This document shows positions 18,677 through 26,683 of a stretch of DNA of 64,000 nt, piece after piece. Source of the DNA: an uncultured Ruminococcus sp. (GTDB taxonomy: Bacteria > Bacillota > Clostridia > Oscillospirales > Ruminococcaceae); NCBI GenBank assembly GCA_902786975.1, contig CADAES010000006.1, positions 93,096-157,095 of the forward strand, given 5' to 3'. Each line of letters starts with the position of its first letter. Within the stretch, counting starts at the first letter, position 1. Under the pieces are notes generated by a model. The model was not told the origin of the DNA and searched no databases. It saw only the letters and a list, made by a program, of their open reading frames with translations. Position numbers and translations under genes: made by a program.

Positions 18677-19547
18677 CTTATTCAAACATAAAACGGTTTT
18701 TTCACTTGAGATATTCCCGCCGAAGCCCGATGCTCCGCAGAGAGTGATCTATGACACGCTCGAAGGTCTGACCGACATTCATCCCGATTTCATCAGCGTA
18801 ACTTACGGTGCGGGCGGCGGACAGAACGGATGCAGGACGATAAGCATCACTTCAAGCATCATTTCGAGGTATCACACGACAGCGGCTGCACACCTTCCGT
18901 GCATCGGACTGAGCAAGGAACAGGCTGCTCAGATACTCGATCAGATGCAGGAAAACGGAATTGAGAATGTGCTTGCGCTCAGGGGAGATATCCCGGAGGG
19001 AAAACAATACAGCGGAGATTTCCGCCACGCTGACGAGCTTGTCAGCTTTATCCGTGAAAACTACAACTTCAATATTCTCGCCGCATGCTACCCCGAGACA
19101 CACCCGGAAAGCAGCAGCGCAGCTGAGGATCTGAAGCACCTCAAGCACAAGGTGGACTGCGGTGTCGATCACCTTATCACACAGCTTTTCCTTGACAACA
19201 GATACTTTTTCGACTTTCACGAAAATGCTCTGCTGGCTGGGGTAGATGTCCCGATCGAGGCAGGCATAATGCCGGTGACGAACAAGCGTCAGATCGAGCG
19301 CATGGTGAAGCTGTGCGGTGTTGAGCTTCCAAAAAAGTTCAGACGGATCATTGACAAGTACGAACACAACAAGGCTGCTCTGCGTGATGCGGGCATCGCT
19401 TACGCTATCGACCAGATAACCGAGCTTATCGCAGAGGGAGTTAACGGGATACATCTTTACACGATGAACGATACCGGCATCGCACACAGGATCTACGATG
19501 CAGTACACAGTCTTATACTTCCCGCTATGCAAAGAAACGCAGGCTGA
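18663..19547 (+). CDS. metF: 5,10-methylenetetrahydrofolate reductase
   Basis: A 294-residue flavin TIM barrel supplying 5-methyl-THF to MetE. It starts inside the metE 3' end (ATG at 18663, metE stop at 18676). Family features are the N-terminal SLEIFPPK (catalytic Glu), VTYGAGG, LALRGDIPEG (FAD/substrate loop) and TQLFLDN. Its order after metE and the shared promoter make a methionine-synthesis unit. It is closed by its own terminator, right before the displaced dapB fragment. Confidence 0.96.
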   Translation: MRTADLFKHKTVFSLEIFPPKPDAPQRVIYDTLEGLTDIHPDFISVTYGAGGGQNGCRTISITSSIISRYHTTAAAHLPCIGLSKEQAAQILDQMQENGIENVLALRGDIPEGKQYSGDFRHADELVSFIRENYNFNILAACYPETHPESSSAAEDLKHLKHKVDCGVDHLITQLFLDNRYFFDFHENALLAGVDVPIEAGIMPVTNKRQIERMVKLCGVELPKKFRRIIDKYEHNKAALRDAGIAYAIDQITELIAEGVNGIHLYTMNDTGIAHRIYDAVHSLILPAMQRNAG

Positions 19548-19555
19548 ATAAAACT

Positions 19556-19590
19556 GACCGCCTTGCGGGATATCTCCCGTGGCGGTCTTT
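19556..19590 (+). terminator. Terminator of metEF
   Basis: Bipartite stem GACCGCC-GCGGGA / TCCCG-GGCGGTC with loop TATC, followed by TTTA, 8 bp after the metF stop. Confidence 0.8.
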
Positions 19591-19602
19591 ACGATACTGA
19601 TA

Positions 19603-19690
19603 TTCTTAGTCGTTCCCGTGAACACCGCCTGCTTCCTTGCAGGCAGGAGCGCAGGTCTGTACACGATGAACGACCTTATAAAAAAGATGT
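19603..19690 (+). pseudogene. Displaced dapB 3'-end fragment
   Basis: Translates to a stretch ending ACFLAGRSAGLYTMNDLIKKM, against ACFLAGRSAGMYTMNDLIKEM at the end of dapB. About 89 percent of bases match over the last 73, with mostly silent changes. Similarity weakens upstream of 19603 and stops at the shared GATGT that carries the dapB stop. It has no start codon or ribosome site. A terminator follows directly, as expected for the original end of a dap operon. Confidence 0.85.
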
Positions 19691-19700
19691 TAAACAAGCA

Positions 19701-19731
19701 AAAGCACCGTCAATCTGGCGGTGCTTTTTTT
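19701..19731 (+). terminator. Terminator downstream of the dapB fragment
   Basis: Perfect 9-bp stem AAAGCACCG / CGGTGCTTT followed by T-rich sequence. It is probably the former terminator of dapB. Confidence 0.85.
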
Positions 19732-19807
19732 ACGGATATTTGTCGGTTCATTGGTGAGAACCTCTTGGTAAAGGTCTTTCTTCAAAAGGGTCCTCCCCAA
19801 AAAGCCG

Positions 19808-21598
19808 TCAAGTTATCGGTTCAAAGTCGGCTGCGCCGTGTTTACACAGCGGGCAGACATAATCCTCGGGGAGCTCGTCACCCTCGTAGATAAATCCGCA
19901 GACTTTACATACCCAGCCCTTTTTGCCCTCGGTCTGGGGCTTAGGCTTGACATTGTTCTGATAGTATGTGTACGTCATCGTGTCACGGTCGCTCATCACC
20001 CTTGCCTCGGTGACAGAGCAGATGAACATTCCGTGCGAACCGAGGTCAACGTAGTCCTCGACCTTAAGCGACATAACAGCGTTGATGTACTCGGGCAGGA
20101 TAACAAGCCCGTTGTCCGACCTTGCGGCATCAATGCCGTCAAATTTGTCAACGTTTCTTCCGCTCTGGAAGCCGAAGCTCTCAAATACTCTGAACGGCGC
20201 ATCGACCGACAGGCAGTTCACATTCATAACGCCCGTCTGCTTTATAACGTGGTGAGAATAATTTGCCTTGTTGATGTTCACAGCTATTCGGTTGGGGCTG
20301 TCGGAGACCTGCGTAACGGTGTTGACGATAAGTCCGTTGTCACGCTTTCCGTCGTTGGACGTAACAACATAAAGCCCGTAGCCGATTCGGTAAAGTGCGG
20401 TCATATCGTTCTTGTTGGCTTCATCGACAGAACGTGCGATGTAGTCTCTGCAAAGCTCGTCTGCAAGCTTTCCTATCTGCTCCCTGTTCTCGGCGTTCAT
20501 CGCAGACTTTATCTTTACGGTCGGCTCAGCAAAGGTAAGATTCTTGCACGCAGAAAGCTTCTCCTTCATTATCTTTGCAGCAAGCGGCGCCCACGTTCCG
20601 TTTTCGATGAAAGCGACTGTCCTGTTTTTGAACCCACGCTCGGTAAGGTGGTCGATGAACTCACGCATAAACGGATAGATGTCGGCGTTGTAGGTCGTCG
20701 TTGCAAGCACGAGCTTGGGGTATCTGAAAGCGTCTGCGACAGCCTGCGCCATGTCACACCTTGCAAGGTCATATGTGCTGATGACGGGACAGCCTTTTCT
20801 CGTCAGCTCTTCCTGCAGCGCCTCGACAGCCTTTTTTGTGTTGCCGTAAACGGAGGTGTAGCAAATGACTATGCCCTCCGACTCGATATCGTAGCTCGAC
20901 CAGGTGTTGTAAAGCGAGATGTACTCTCCAAGGTCGTCGCTGAGCACAGGTCCGTGCAGCGGGCAGATGATCTGAATATCAAGTGCTGCTGCCTTTTTGA
21001 GCACAGCCTGTACCTGAGCACCGTACTTTCCGACGATACCGATGTAGTATCTTCTCGCTTCGTCAACCCATGGCTGCTGCACATCGAGCGCTCCGAACTT
21101 TCCGAAGCCGTCAGCTGAAAAGAGTATCTTGTCGGTGCTGTCGTAGGTCATTATTACCTCAGGCCAGTGTACCATAGGTGCGGTTATAAAATTGAGGGTG
21201 TGATTTCCGAGCGAAAGCGTCGAGCCTTCGCCGACTTCGAGCTTCTTCCCCTCAAAGTCAACGCCGTAGAACTGCGACATCATCACAAACGCCTTTGCCG
21301 ACGACACGACCGTCGCATCGGGATATTTCATCGCAAAAGCCGATATGCTTCCCGAATGGTCAGGCTCCATATGCTGAACAACAAGATAATCGGGGCTTTT
21401 GCCGTCAAGAACATCTTCGAGATTGTCCAGCCACTCGTGAGTAAATCCCGCATCGACGGTATCCATTACAGTAATTTTTTCGTCCATTATAACGTAGCTG
21501 TTGTAGCTCATTCCGTCGGGGACTTTGTACTGTCCCTCGAACAGATCGACCTTGTGATCGTTCACGCCGACATATCTTACATCGTCTGTTATCCTCAT
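19808..21598 (-). CDS. Flavodiiron protein fused to flavin reductase and rubredoxin domains
   Basis: A 596-residue O2 and/or NO reductase. The start at ATG 21598 has AAAGGAG seven bases upstream; the ATG two codons earlier is too close. Domains in order: a metallo-beta-lactamase diiron domain (1-245) with ligands in HMEPDH (76-81), His144, Asp163 and His215; flavodoxin (about 248-395, SVYGNTKKAVE); flavin reductase (about 400-545, YGLYVVTSN); and C-terminal rubredoxin with two CxxC motifs (VCKVCG, VCPLC). Fusing reductase and electron carrier suggests a self-contained detoxification enzyme for anaerobes. It lies 16 bp after a FIST-GGDEF gene, probably in one transcript. Confidence 0.94.
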   Translation of the reverse strand: MRITDDVRYVGVNDHKVDLFEGQYKVPDGMSYNSYVIMDEKITVMDTVDAGFTHEWLDNLEDVLDGKSPDYLVVQHMEPDHSGSISAFAMKYPDATVVSSAKAFVMMSQFYGVDFEGKKLEVGEGSTLSLGNHTLNFITAPMVHWPEVIMTYDSTDKILFSADGFGKFGALDVQQPWVDEARRYYIGIVGKYGAQVQAVLKKAAALDIQIICPLHGPVLSDDLGEYISLYNTWSSYDIESEGIVICYTSVYGNTKKAVEALQEELTRKGCPVISTYDLARCDMAQAVADAFRYPKLVLATTTYNADIYPFMREFIDHLTERGFKNRTVAFIENGTWAPLAAKIMKEKLSACKNLTFAEPTVKIKSAMNAENREQIGKLADELCRDYIARSVDEANKNDMTALYRIGYGLYVVTSNDGKRDNGLIVNTVTQVSDSPNRIAVNINKANYSHHVIKQTGVMNVNCLSVDAPFRVFESFGFQSGRNVDKFDGIDAARSDNGLVILPEYINAVMSLKVEDYVDLGSHGMFICSVTEARVMSDRDTMTYTYYQNNVKPKPQTEGKKGWVCKVCGFIYEGDELPEDYVCPLCKHGAADFEPIT

Positions 21599-21614
21599 AG
21601 TCATACTCCTTTCA

Positions 21615-23366
21615 TCACAGAACTACTACCTTGTTCTTTCCATTTCGTTTTCCGAGATACAGCGCATCGTCCGCCCTCTTGCAGAGCTGCTCGGCATTGT
21701 CCTGCTCAGTGAGGATGGAAACACCGGCAGTTATCGTCTGACGTCCTGCATTCCGGAACTCGATCTCATTGAATTCGAGTCTGTACTGATCGGCTATCTC
21801 CGCTGCCCTCGCCGCAGCCTCACCGGTTATGCAGATCATAAATTCCTCTCCGCCCCAGCGTCCGATAAGTGCGTTGACACCAAGCTTTTCGGAGGTACTT
21901 TGAAGCGACTTAGAAAGCCCTTTGAGCACATCGTCGCCCTCGCCGTGACCGTAGGTATCGTTGACCTGCTTGAAGTCGTCGATATCGATCATTATCAGTG
22001 CGGTATCAAGCCTCTTATTGTCGATACAGTCGATGATATCGTTCTGTATCTTCATACGGTTGAGAAGCCCGGTAAGTCCGTCGGTTATAGCCATCTGCTC
22101 AAGCTTGCGGTTAGCTTCCTCAAGCTCGGCGGTGGAAATGTCGATAAAGTTAGCAAGCCTGCTTATCAGCGACACCTGCTTGGAGATATGGAATCCCTGC
22201 AGGTCTACCGTGCTGTCCATTCCCGCAACGGTGTCGCCCTCACGGAACACTCCGATAACGAGCGTTACGTTGTGCTGGATAAGGTCGGTATCCTTTCTGA
22301 GGAACTCTCCGGAGGTGTAAAAGCCCGAGGTCTGCGCTATCGACTGGAACGGCTTTGTTTCGCCGTCAGCCATTTCGCCCCAGAAATATCTTCTTGCCGC
22401 ACACGAATAAATGTGTATCATCTGCGGCTGGAACCTTGCGATATCCTCGCTTCCTGCGTGGACAGTCCTGAGGATAGTTTCGGGGTCGCCGTAAGCCATT
22501 CTGACACGGGTGCCCTCGGCGATGTTGGCGGTCATCATCAGCGAGCCGTCACGGTTGCTGCCCGTCGGCGCACGCAGTATCGTCGAATCTCCGTTCTTGT
22601 AGATAAGCGGGAACTCGAGCGTATTTCTGAAAAAGTTTCTGTCGTTTTCTATGTTGAGGTACTTGTAGTAAACGTCAAACGCAGGCTGTCCGTCAAGCTC
22701 GTAGAGCACCTTCCCGTCGGACTTGGTGACAACGTGCTCCATACCGAGCGTTTTCCAGCCGCTTATCTGGAATGTGCAGACATGCAGATCCTCGCCGCCC
22801 ATGAATCTGAAAACGATGGAATTGTTGCTGCTCTCGCCGTCGTTTGAAAAGACGTAGGCATGCTGTTCGTCGATGTCGTTAGCGAATGCGCCGCCGCCTA
22901 AAAGCTCAACGTCCTTTCGCATAGCGCTGAGGCACTTGCACAGCTCGGTCGTAGAGACTGTACGAATGGTTATCATCATTTCGACAGACTTTATCCAGCG
23001 GTTGGCGTCCACATATTCTACGACCTCATCGCAGACCTGTTTTATGTTCTGCTGATTTAACATGCGCTGCATTACAGTCACTTTGGTATCGGGGTACTCA
23101 AAGACCGTGCAGACAACGCAGATGTTGCTGTGAGAAAGCTCTCCGAGCATGATATTTCCGTTGGTCGTACAGCCGCTGTAAACGGCATCCGGCATCTCTG
23201 TCCTTATCGTTTCGCAGATAACGTCTATCGCCGGCTTATCGAGTATCTCGGAATATATCTCAAACGTAACGGCGGAACTCATATTCTGCTGGCACCACTG
23301 CTTTACACGCCTGATATCGTGTAACAGCACTTCCCTGTTTTTATAATTGAACTGTATCTGTTTCAT
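21615..23366 (-). CDS. FIST sensor-domain diguanylate cyclase (GGDEF)
   Basis: A 583-residue protein; start 23366 by AGAGGTG. The N-terminal FIST_N domain (about 30-210, with SGCTTNGNI and LLGGGAFAND) and the FIST_C domain (about 215-385, with GWKTLGMEHVVTKSDG, YSCAARRYFWG and TSGFYTSGEF) are followed by a short coiled coil. A GGDEF domain follows, with active-site GGEEF at 505-509. The inhibitory RxxD site is absent, so product inhibition is unlikely. It should make cyclic di-GMP in response to a ligand of the FIST domain. FIST proteins include the heme-based NO sensor NosP. Its partner gene, a flavodiiron protein, makes an NO/O2 signal plausible but unproven. Confidence 0.9.
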   Translation of the reverse strand: MKQIQFNYKNREVLLHDIRRVKQWCQQNMSSAVTFEIYSEILDKPAIDVICETIRTEMPDAVYSGCTTNGNIMLGELSHSNICVVCTVFEYPDTKVTVMQRMLNQQNIKQVCDEVVEYVDANRWIKSVEMMITIRTVSTTELCKCLSAMRKDVELLGGGAFANDIDEQHAYVFSNDGESSNNSIVFRFMGGEDLHVCTFQISGWKTLGMEHVVTKSDGKVLYELDGQPAFDVYYKYLNIENDRNFFRNTLEFPLIYKNGDSTILRAPTGSNRDGSLMMTANIAEGTRVRMAYGDPETILRTVHAGSEDIARFQPQMIHIYSCAARRYFWGEMADGETKPFQSIAQTSGFYTSGEFLRKDTDLIQHNVTLVIGVFREGDTVAGMDSTVDLQGFHISKQVSLISRLANFIDISTAELEEANRKLEQMAITDGLTGLLNRMKIQNDIIDCIDNKRLDTALIMIDIDDFKQVNDTYGHGEGDDVLKGLSKSLQSTSEKLGVNALIGRWGGEEFMICITGEAAARAAEIADQYRLEFNEIEFRNAGRQTITAGVSILTEQDNAEQLCKRADDALYLGKRNGKNKVVVL

Positions 23367-23455
23367 TTTGTCACCTCTTAATGACAACATTAGTTTGCTG
23401 TGTTTAATTATATCATATTTCATATCAAATTGCAATAGATTTTAATAAAAAAGCA

Positions 23456-23486
23456 CAAAAAAATCTCCGCAAAATTGCGGAGATTT
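23456..23486 (-). terminator. Terminator of the asnB-yjbR unit
   Basis: Perfect 12-bp stem AAATCTCCGCAA / TTGCGGAGATTT, followed on the minus strand by a long T tract. A weaker C/G-rich hairpin lies just before it at 23529-23554. Confidence 0.85.
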
Positions 23487-23557
23487 GGTAAAATGTTTTG
23501 ACACTGTTCATTTCTCAAAAGTGAGGTCACGGGTTTTCCGATGACGAAAAGCCCGCT

Positions 23558-23929
23558 TTATTTCTTCTTTTTGAGCTTCGGTGCGGTCATATCAAAGCTT
23601 TGCTCGATAAGTCCGCAGACCGTTTCAAGCGGCACGCTGCCGTCGAGCAGTATCGTCAGCCAATGGTTTTTATTCATATGATAGCCTTTGAAAAAGCCCT
23701 GCTGGTGCGAGAGAAAGTCTATCTCCAGCGTATCGCACTTGACATTTATTATGTCGATGATCTCGTCGCCGTCAAGTCCGAGCACCGAGCGTCTGACCTT
23801 CATAAGTATCGCATACCATTTCTTGTTGCTTTGGTGGCGAAGCACGACGTCGTCGGGAGTTTTCGCCCACAGGCTCTCAGGGGTGCTGCCGTAGGTGTCC
23901 AGCGCCCATTTTAAGACCTTATCTCTCAT
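23558..23929 (-). CDS. MmcQ/YjbR family protein
   Basis: A 123-residue protein of the YjbR (MmcQ) family, with a double-wing DNA-binding-like fold. Diagnostic segments are the WYAILMKV strand, the KCDTLEIDFL region, and the near-C-terminal YHMNKNHWLTILLDG (usual form Y-x-x-N-K-x-H-W). It ends in a Lys run. Biochemical role is unknown for the family. The gene starts 1 bp after the asparagine synthetase stop, so it is certainly co-transcribed. Confidence 0.88.
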   Translation of the reverse strand: MRDKVLKWALDTYGSTPESLWAKTPDDVVLRHQSNKKWYAILMKVRRSVLGLDGDEIIDIINVKCDTLEIDFLSHQQGFFKGYHMNKNHWLTILLDGSVPLETVCGLIEQSFDMTAPKLKKKK

Positions 23930-23930
23930 A

Positions 23931-25463
23931 TCAGCGCTTTACAAAGTATTCCTCATACCAGACAAGGAACGTGTATATTGTCCAAATCTTTCTCCAGTTG
24001 TCCGAATTGCCGCCGACATAGTCGCTGTAGATAGCCTTTATTTCGTCAACGTTGAAGAACTTTTCTGCAATATCGCTGTCAAACAGCCTTCTCACATCGG
24101 CGTTGTAATTCTCGTCTGCGAGCCAGATACGTATCGGCACGATAAAGCCGAGCTTCTTGCGGAATGCTATCTCCTCGGGCAGAACCTTTGCGGCAGCTGT
24201 TCTGAAAGCGACCTTGTTCTGCTCCTCGTTCACCTTGAAGCGTGACGGCAGGCGTGAAGCGATATCGAACACTCTCCTGTCGGTCAGCGGCATTCTTATC
24301 TCCAAGCCTGCTGCTGTGCTCATCTTATGTACGTTGAGGTAGATATCGCCCTCGAGCCAGATCTGGATATCGACGTCGCTCATCTTTGTCAGCGGGTCAA
24401 GTCCCTCTGTTTCCTCGTAGATGTGCTTTACAAGGTCGATAGGCAGGACGTTCTCGTTATAGCTTTTGAGGATGCGCTTTTTCTCGTCCTCCTTCATTAT
24501 GTTGGTGTTGCCGACATAGAAGGTCTTTAGGTTGTCGCCGTATCTCTCGGCGTTGCGGTACATATTGTAGCCGCCGAAGAACTCGTCTGCGCCTTCTCCC
24601 GAATAGCAAAGCTTGGTGTGCTTTGCGGTCGCCTGACAGGCAATGGCAAAAGCTATCGCAGAAGCGTCACCGAGCGGCTGCTCCATATTGTACATAACAT
24701 AGGGCACGATATCGAAGTAATCCTTTGGCGTGATAAGGCATCTTGAATTGCCTCTGCCGAGGATATCAGCGGTCTGCTTTGCAAGCCCGGACTCGTCAAA
24801 TCTCTCGTCGTCGTAGCCGCAGGAATCGGACATCTGCGCATCGCTCATCGCAAGGACATAGCTTGAATCCACTCCGCCCGAAAGGAACGACTCGGCAGTT
24901 TCGTCGTCGGTCTTGACCTCTTTCATCATCTGCTGTACGGTCGAGTGTATCTCGTCAGCCCAATCCTCCAGCGACCTGCTCTCGTCGGGCTTGAACTCCG
25001 GCTTCCAGTAGCGTGTTATCTCAAGCTTTCCGTTCTCGAATTCGAGATAACAGCCCGGCATAAGCTTTTTGAGCCCCTTGAAAAACGTATCCTCGCCTGC
25101 AACGTATGTCAGAGACATATATATTTGCAGCATATCTGCGTTTATCTCTTTTTTGAAGCCGTCACGTGCGATGATATCACGGATATTCACCCCGCACAGC
25201 AGTCTGCCGTCGTCGGTGAGATAGTAATAGTACGGCTTTGTGCCAAACTGATCACGCACGCAGAAAAGCTTTTCGCCGTCCTTTATGCAGAATGCGAACA
25301 TTCCGTAAAGGTGGTCGGGCAGAGCGTTGCCCCACTTTTCGTAGCCCTTTAAAAGGATCTGCTTTTCCCTTTCCTCACGGGAAAGATCGCCGGGCAGCCC
25401 GAGCTCTTTGCACAGCGCCTCGTGGTTGCGGATATGTCCGATGTATTCAATAAGTTCTGTCAT
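23931..25463 (-). CDS. Asparagine synthetase-like protein lacking the glutaminase nucleophile
   Basis: A 510-residue AsnB relative. The C-terminal synthetase domain is complete: pyrophosphate loop SGGVDSS (195-201), CYSGEGADEFFGGY, and LEIRMPLTDRRVFD. The N-terminal Ntn glutaminase domain begins only at the segment equivalent to residue 60-70 of typical AsnB. MCGI and its catalytic Cys2 are absent; FVRDQFGTKPYYY-type sequence follows early. The ATG at 25463 has a good GAGGTG site and no MCGI frame exists upstream, so the truncation looks native. It may use free ammonia, or another subunit may supply it. Product asparagine is assumed, not shown. Confidence 0.85.
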   Translation of the reverse strand: MTELIEYIGHIRNHEALCKELGLPGDLSREEREKQILLKGYEKWGNALPDHLYGMFAFCIKDGEKLFCVRDQFGTKPYYYYLTDDGRLLCGVNIRDIIARDGFKKEINADMLQIYMSLTYVAGEDTFFKGLKKLMPGCYLEFENGKLEITRYWKPEFKPDESRSLEDWADEIHSTVQQMMKEVKTDDETAESFLSGGVDSSYVLAMSDAQMSDSCGYDDERFDESGLAKQTADILGRGNSRCLITPKDYFDIVPYVMYNMEQPLGDASAIAFAIACQATAKHTKLCYSGEGADEFFGGYNMYRNAERYGDNLKTFYVGNTNIMKEDEKKRILKSYNENVLPIDLVKHIYEETEGLDPLTKMSDVDIQIWLEGDIYLNVHKMSTAAGLEIRMPLTDRRVFDIASRLPSRFKVNEEQNKVAFRTAAAKVLPEEIAFRKKLGFIVPIRIWLADENYNADVRRLFDSDIAEKFFNVDEIKAIYSDYVGGNSDNWRKIWTIYTFLVWYEEYFVKR

Positions 25464-25548
25464 AACAACACCTCGCTAATAGATTTCAGCATTAAGTATA
25501 ACACAAACCGGCGCAAAAATCAAGTTTTGTCCGAGCGCAAATTGCGAC

Positions 25549-25578
25549 AAAAAAGCCGCCCCGTTCACCAGGGCGGTC
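25549..25578 (-). terminator. Terminator of the lipoprotein pair
   Basis: Stem GACCGCCCTGG / CGGGGCGGC with TGAA loop, then T6 on the minus strand, 11 bp past the lipoprotein stop. Confidence 0.8.
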
Positions 25579-25589
25579 AGGATTAGTTA

Positions 25590-26666
25590 TCAGTATTTCA
25601 GGCTCTCGGCACGCATAAAGCCGATCTTTGATTTTTTGCCGTCGGGGCTGTACAGATTCACCTGACACCATATCGGTCCTCGTGCTCCTGACATCGACTC
25701 GCCGACCCACACTGTTTCGCCCTTTTTCACATTCCAGATGACCGGCGAATTTTCACTGCATATCAGATAAATAGGCTGATTATTCACAGTGACAGTGGCT
25801 TTCTTTCCGAATTTGCCGTTATATTTGCCGCCTACCGTCAGCGATGCGTGTGTACATTTGCAGTTTATTGCCGAAGCATCAATATACTTTCCCTGTTTAT
25901 CTTTTAGAGCTGAAAGCTGCTTTTGACTGTCAAAACTCAGCCGTACGGATTGTCCGTCTACAACAGATTGGCTGTAATTATAGTCACCCCATACTTCTAT
26001 CGCACCGAGACATTCTATCTTTGTCAGCAATCCCTTGAATGTATCACCCACATAGGCATTATCGCCGATAAGTCCGCCCGGTAAGACATTTATGCCTATA
26101 TAATCATGCCCTTCATCAAAAGCTCCCTTTATACTATCAGCATCACTCAGACCATTGTATACAAGAAATACATGGGGAAAATAATCACTTGTAACTCCAA
26201 AATGATCGCCCTCTTTTCCAGCCCTGTAATTTTTCCCGATTATAGCTTTGAGCTGTGCCGTAGTCATCTCTGCAAGCTCGGTCGCAGGGATTATCCTTAT
26301 GTTCTTCTTTTTTTCAGCCGCTTTTGTTGTGGCTTTTGTTGTCGCCTTGGTCGTAGCTTTTGTCGTCGTAGTCTTTGCCTTAGTGGTCGTGGTCGTTGTG
26401 GTCTCGCTGTCCTCGTGCCAATGTCCGCGCTCAACGTCATCGGGCGGTATTTCGGAAGGTCGGCGTTCTTCGCCTTTCGTCGTGGTTGCTTTTATTGTCG
26501 TGGTTGTGTCTATCACACCGGTTTCTTTTTCTGTGGTGGTCTGCTGTGTGGTGGTTTCAGTCGTGGTCTCCTGCTTGTCCTCGGTCTTGTTATCGCCGCC
26601 GCAGGACGCAAGCGAGAGCGCCATTGTAAGTGCAGTCAGTGCACACAGTATCTTTGTTTTCTTCAT
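25590..26666 (-). CDS. Thr-rich-linker lipoprotein with SH3-like C-terminus
   Basis: A 358-residue secreted lipoprotein; start 26666 by GGGGGGT. The signal peptide ends in a lipobox LASC. A long low-complexity linker follows (about 30-135), dominated by TTTT, KATTKATT and similar repeats, a style common in Ruminococcus surface proteins. A mixed alpha/beta segment (about 140-270, starting ATELAEMTTAQLKAIIG) is next. The C-terminal region (about 275-358, with VIWNVKKGETVWVGESM) resembles SH3-like cell-wall binding or sensing folds. Function unknown. It lies 18 bp downstream of another membrane-anchored protein gene, probably one operon. Confidence 0.78.
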   Translation of the reverse strand: MKKTKILCALTALTMALSLASCGGDNKTEDKQETTTETTTQQTTTEKETGVIDTTTTIKATTTKGEERRPSEIPPDDVERGHWHEDSETTTTTTTKAKTTTTKATTKATTKATTKAAEKKKNIRIIPATELAEMTTAQLKAIIGKNYRAGKEGDHFGVTSDYFPHVFLVYNGLSDADSIKGAFDEGHDYIGINVLPGGLIGDNAYVGDTFKGLLTKIECLGAIEVWGDYNYSQSVVDGQSVRLSFDSQKQLSALKDKQGKYIDASAINCKCTHASLTVGGKYNGKFGKKATVTVNNQPIYLICSENSPVIWNVKKGETVWVGESMSGARGPIWCQVNLYSPDGKKSKIGFMRAESLKY

Positions 26667-26683
26667 TAACCGTACCCCCCTCA

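Noticed and set aside
19838-21118. Long plus-strand open frame of about 426 codons
   Set aside because: It is exactly antisense to the flavodiiron gene, which has full domain and ligand conservation. Composition is Val/Arg-rich, with no ribosome site or family resemblance.
21900-22847. Plus-strand open frame of about 315 codons
   Set aside because: Antisense to the FIST-GGDEF gene, with no start signal or recognisable domain.
25464-25589. Missing N-terminal exon-like part of asnB upstream
   Set aside because: No frame in this gap encodes the MCGI start of a glutaminase. The gap holds a terminator for the upstream gene and the asnB ribosome site.
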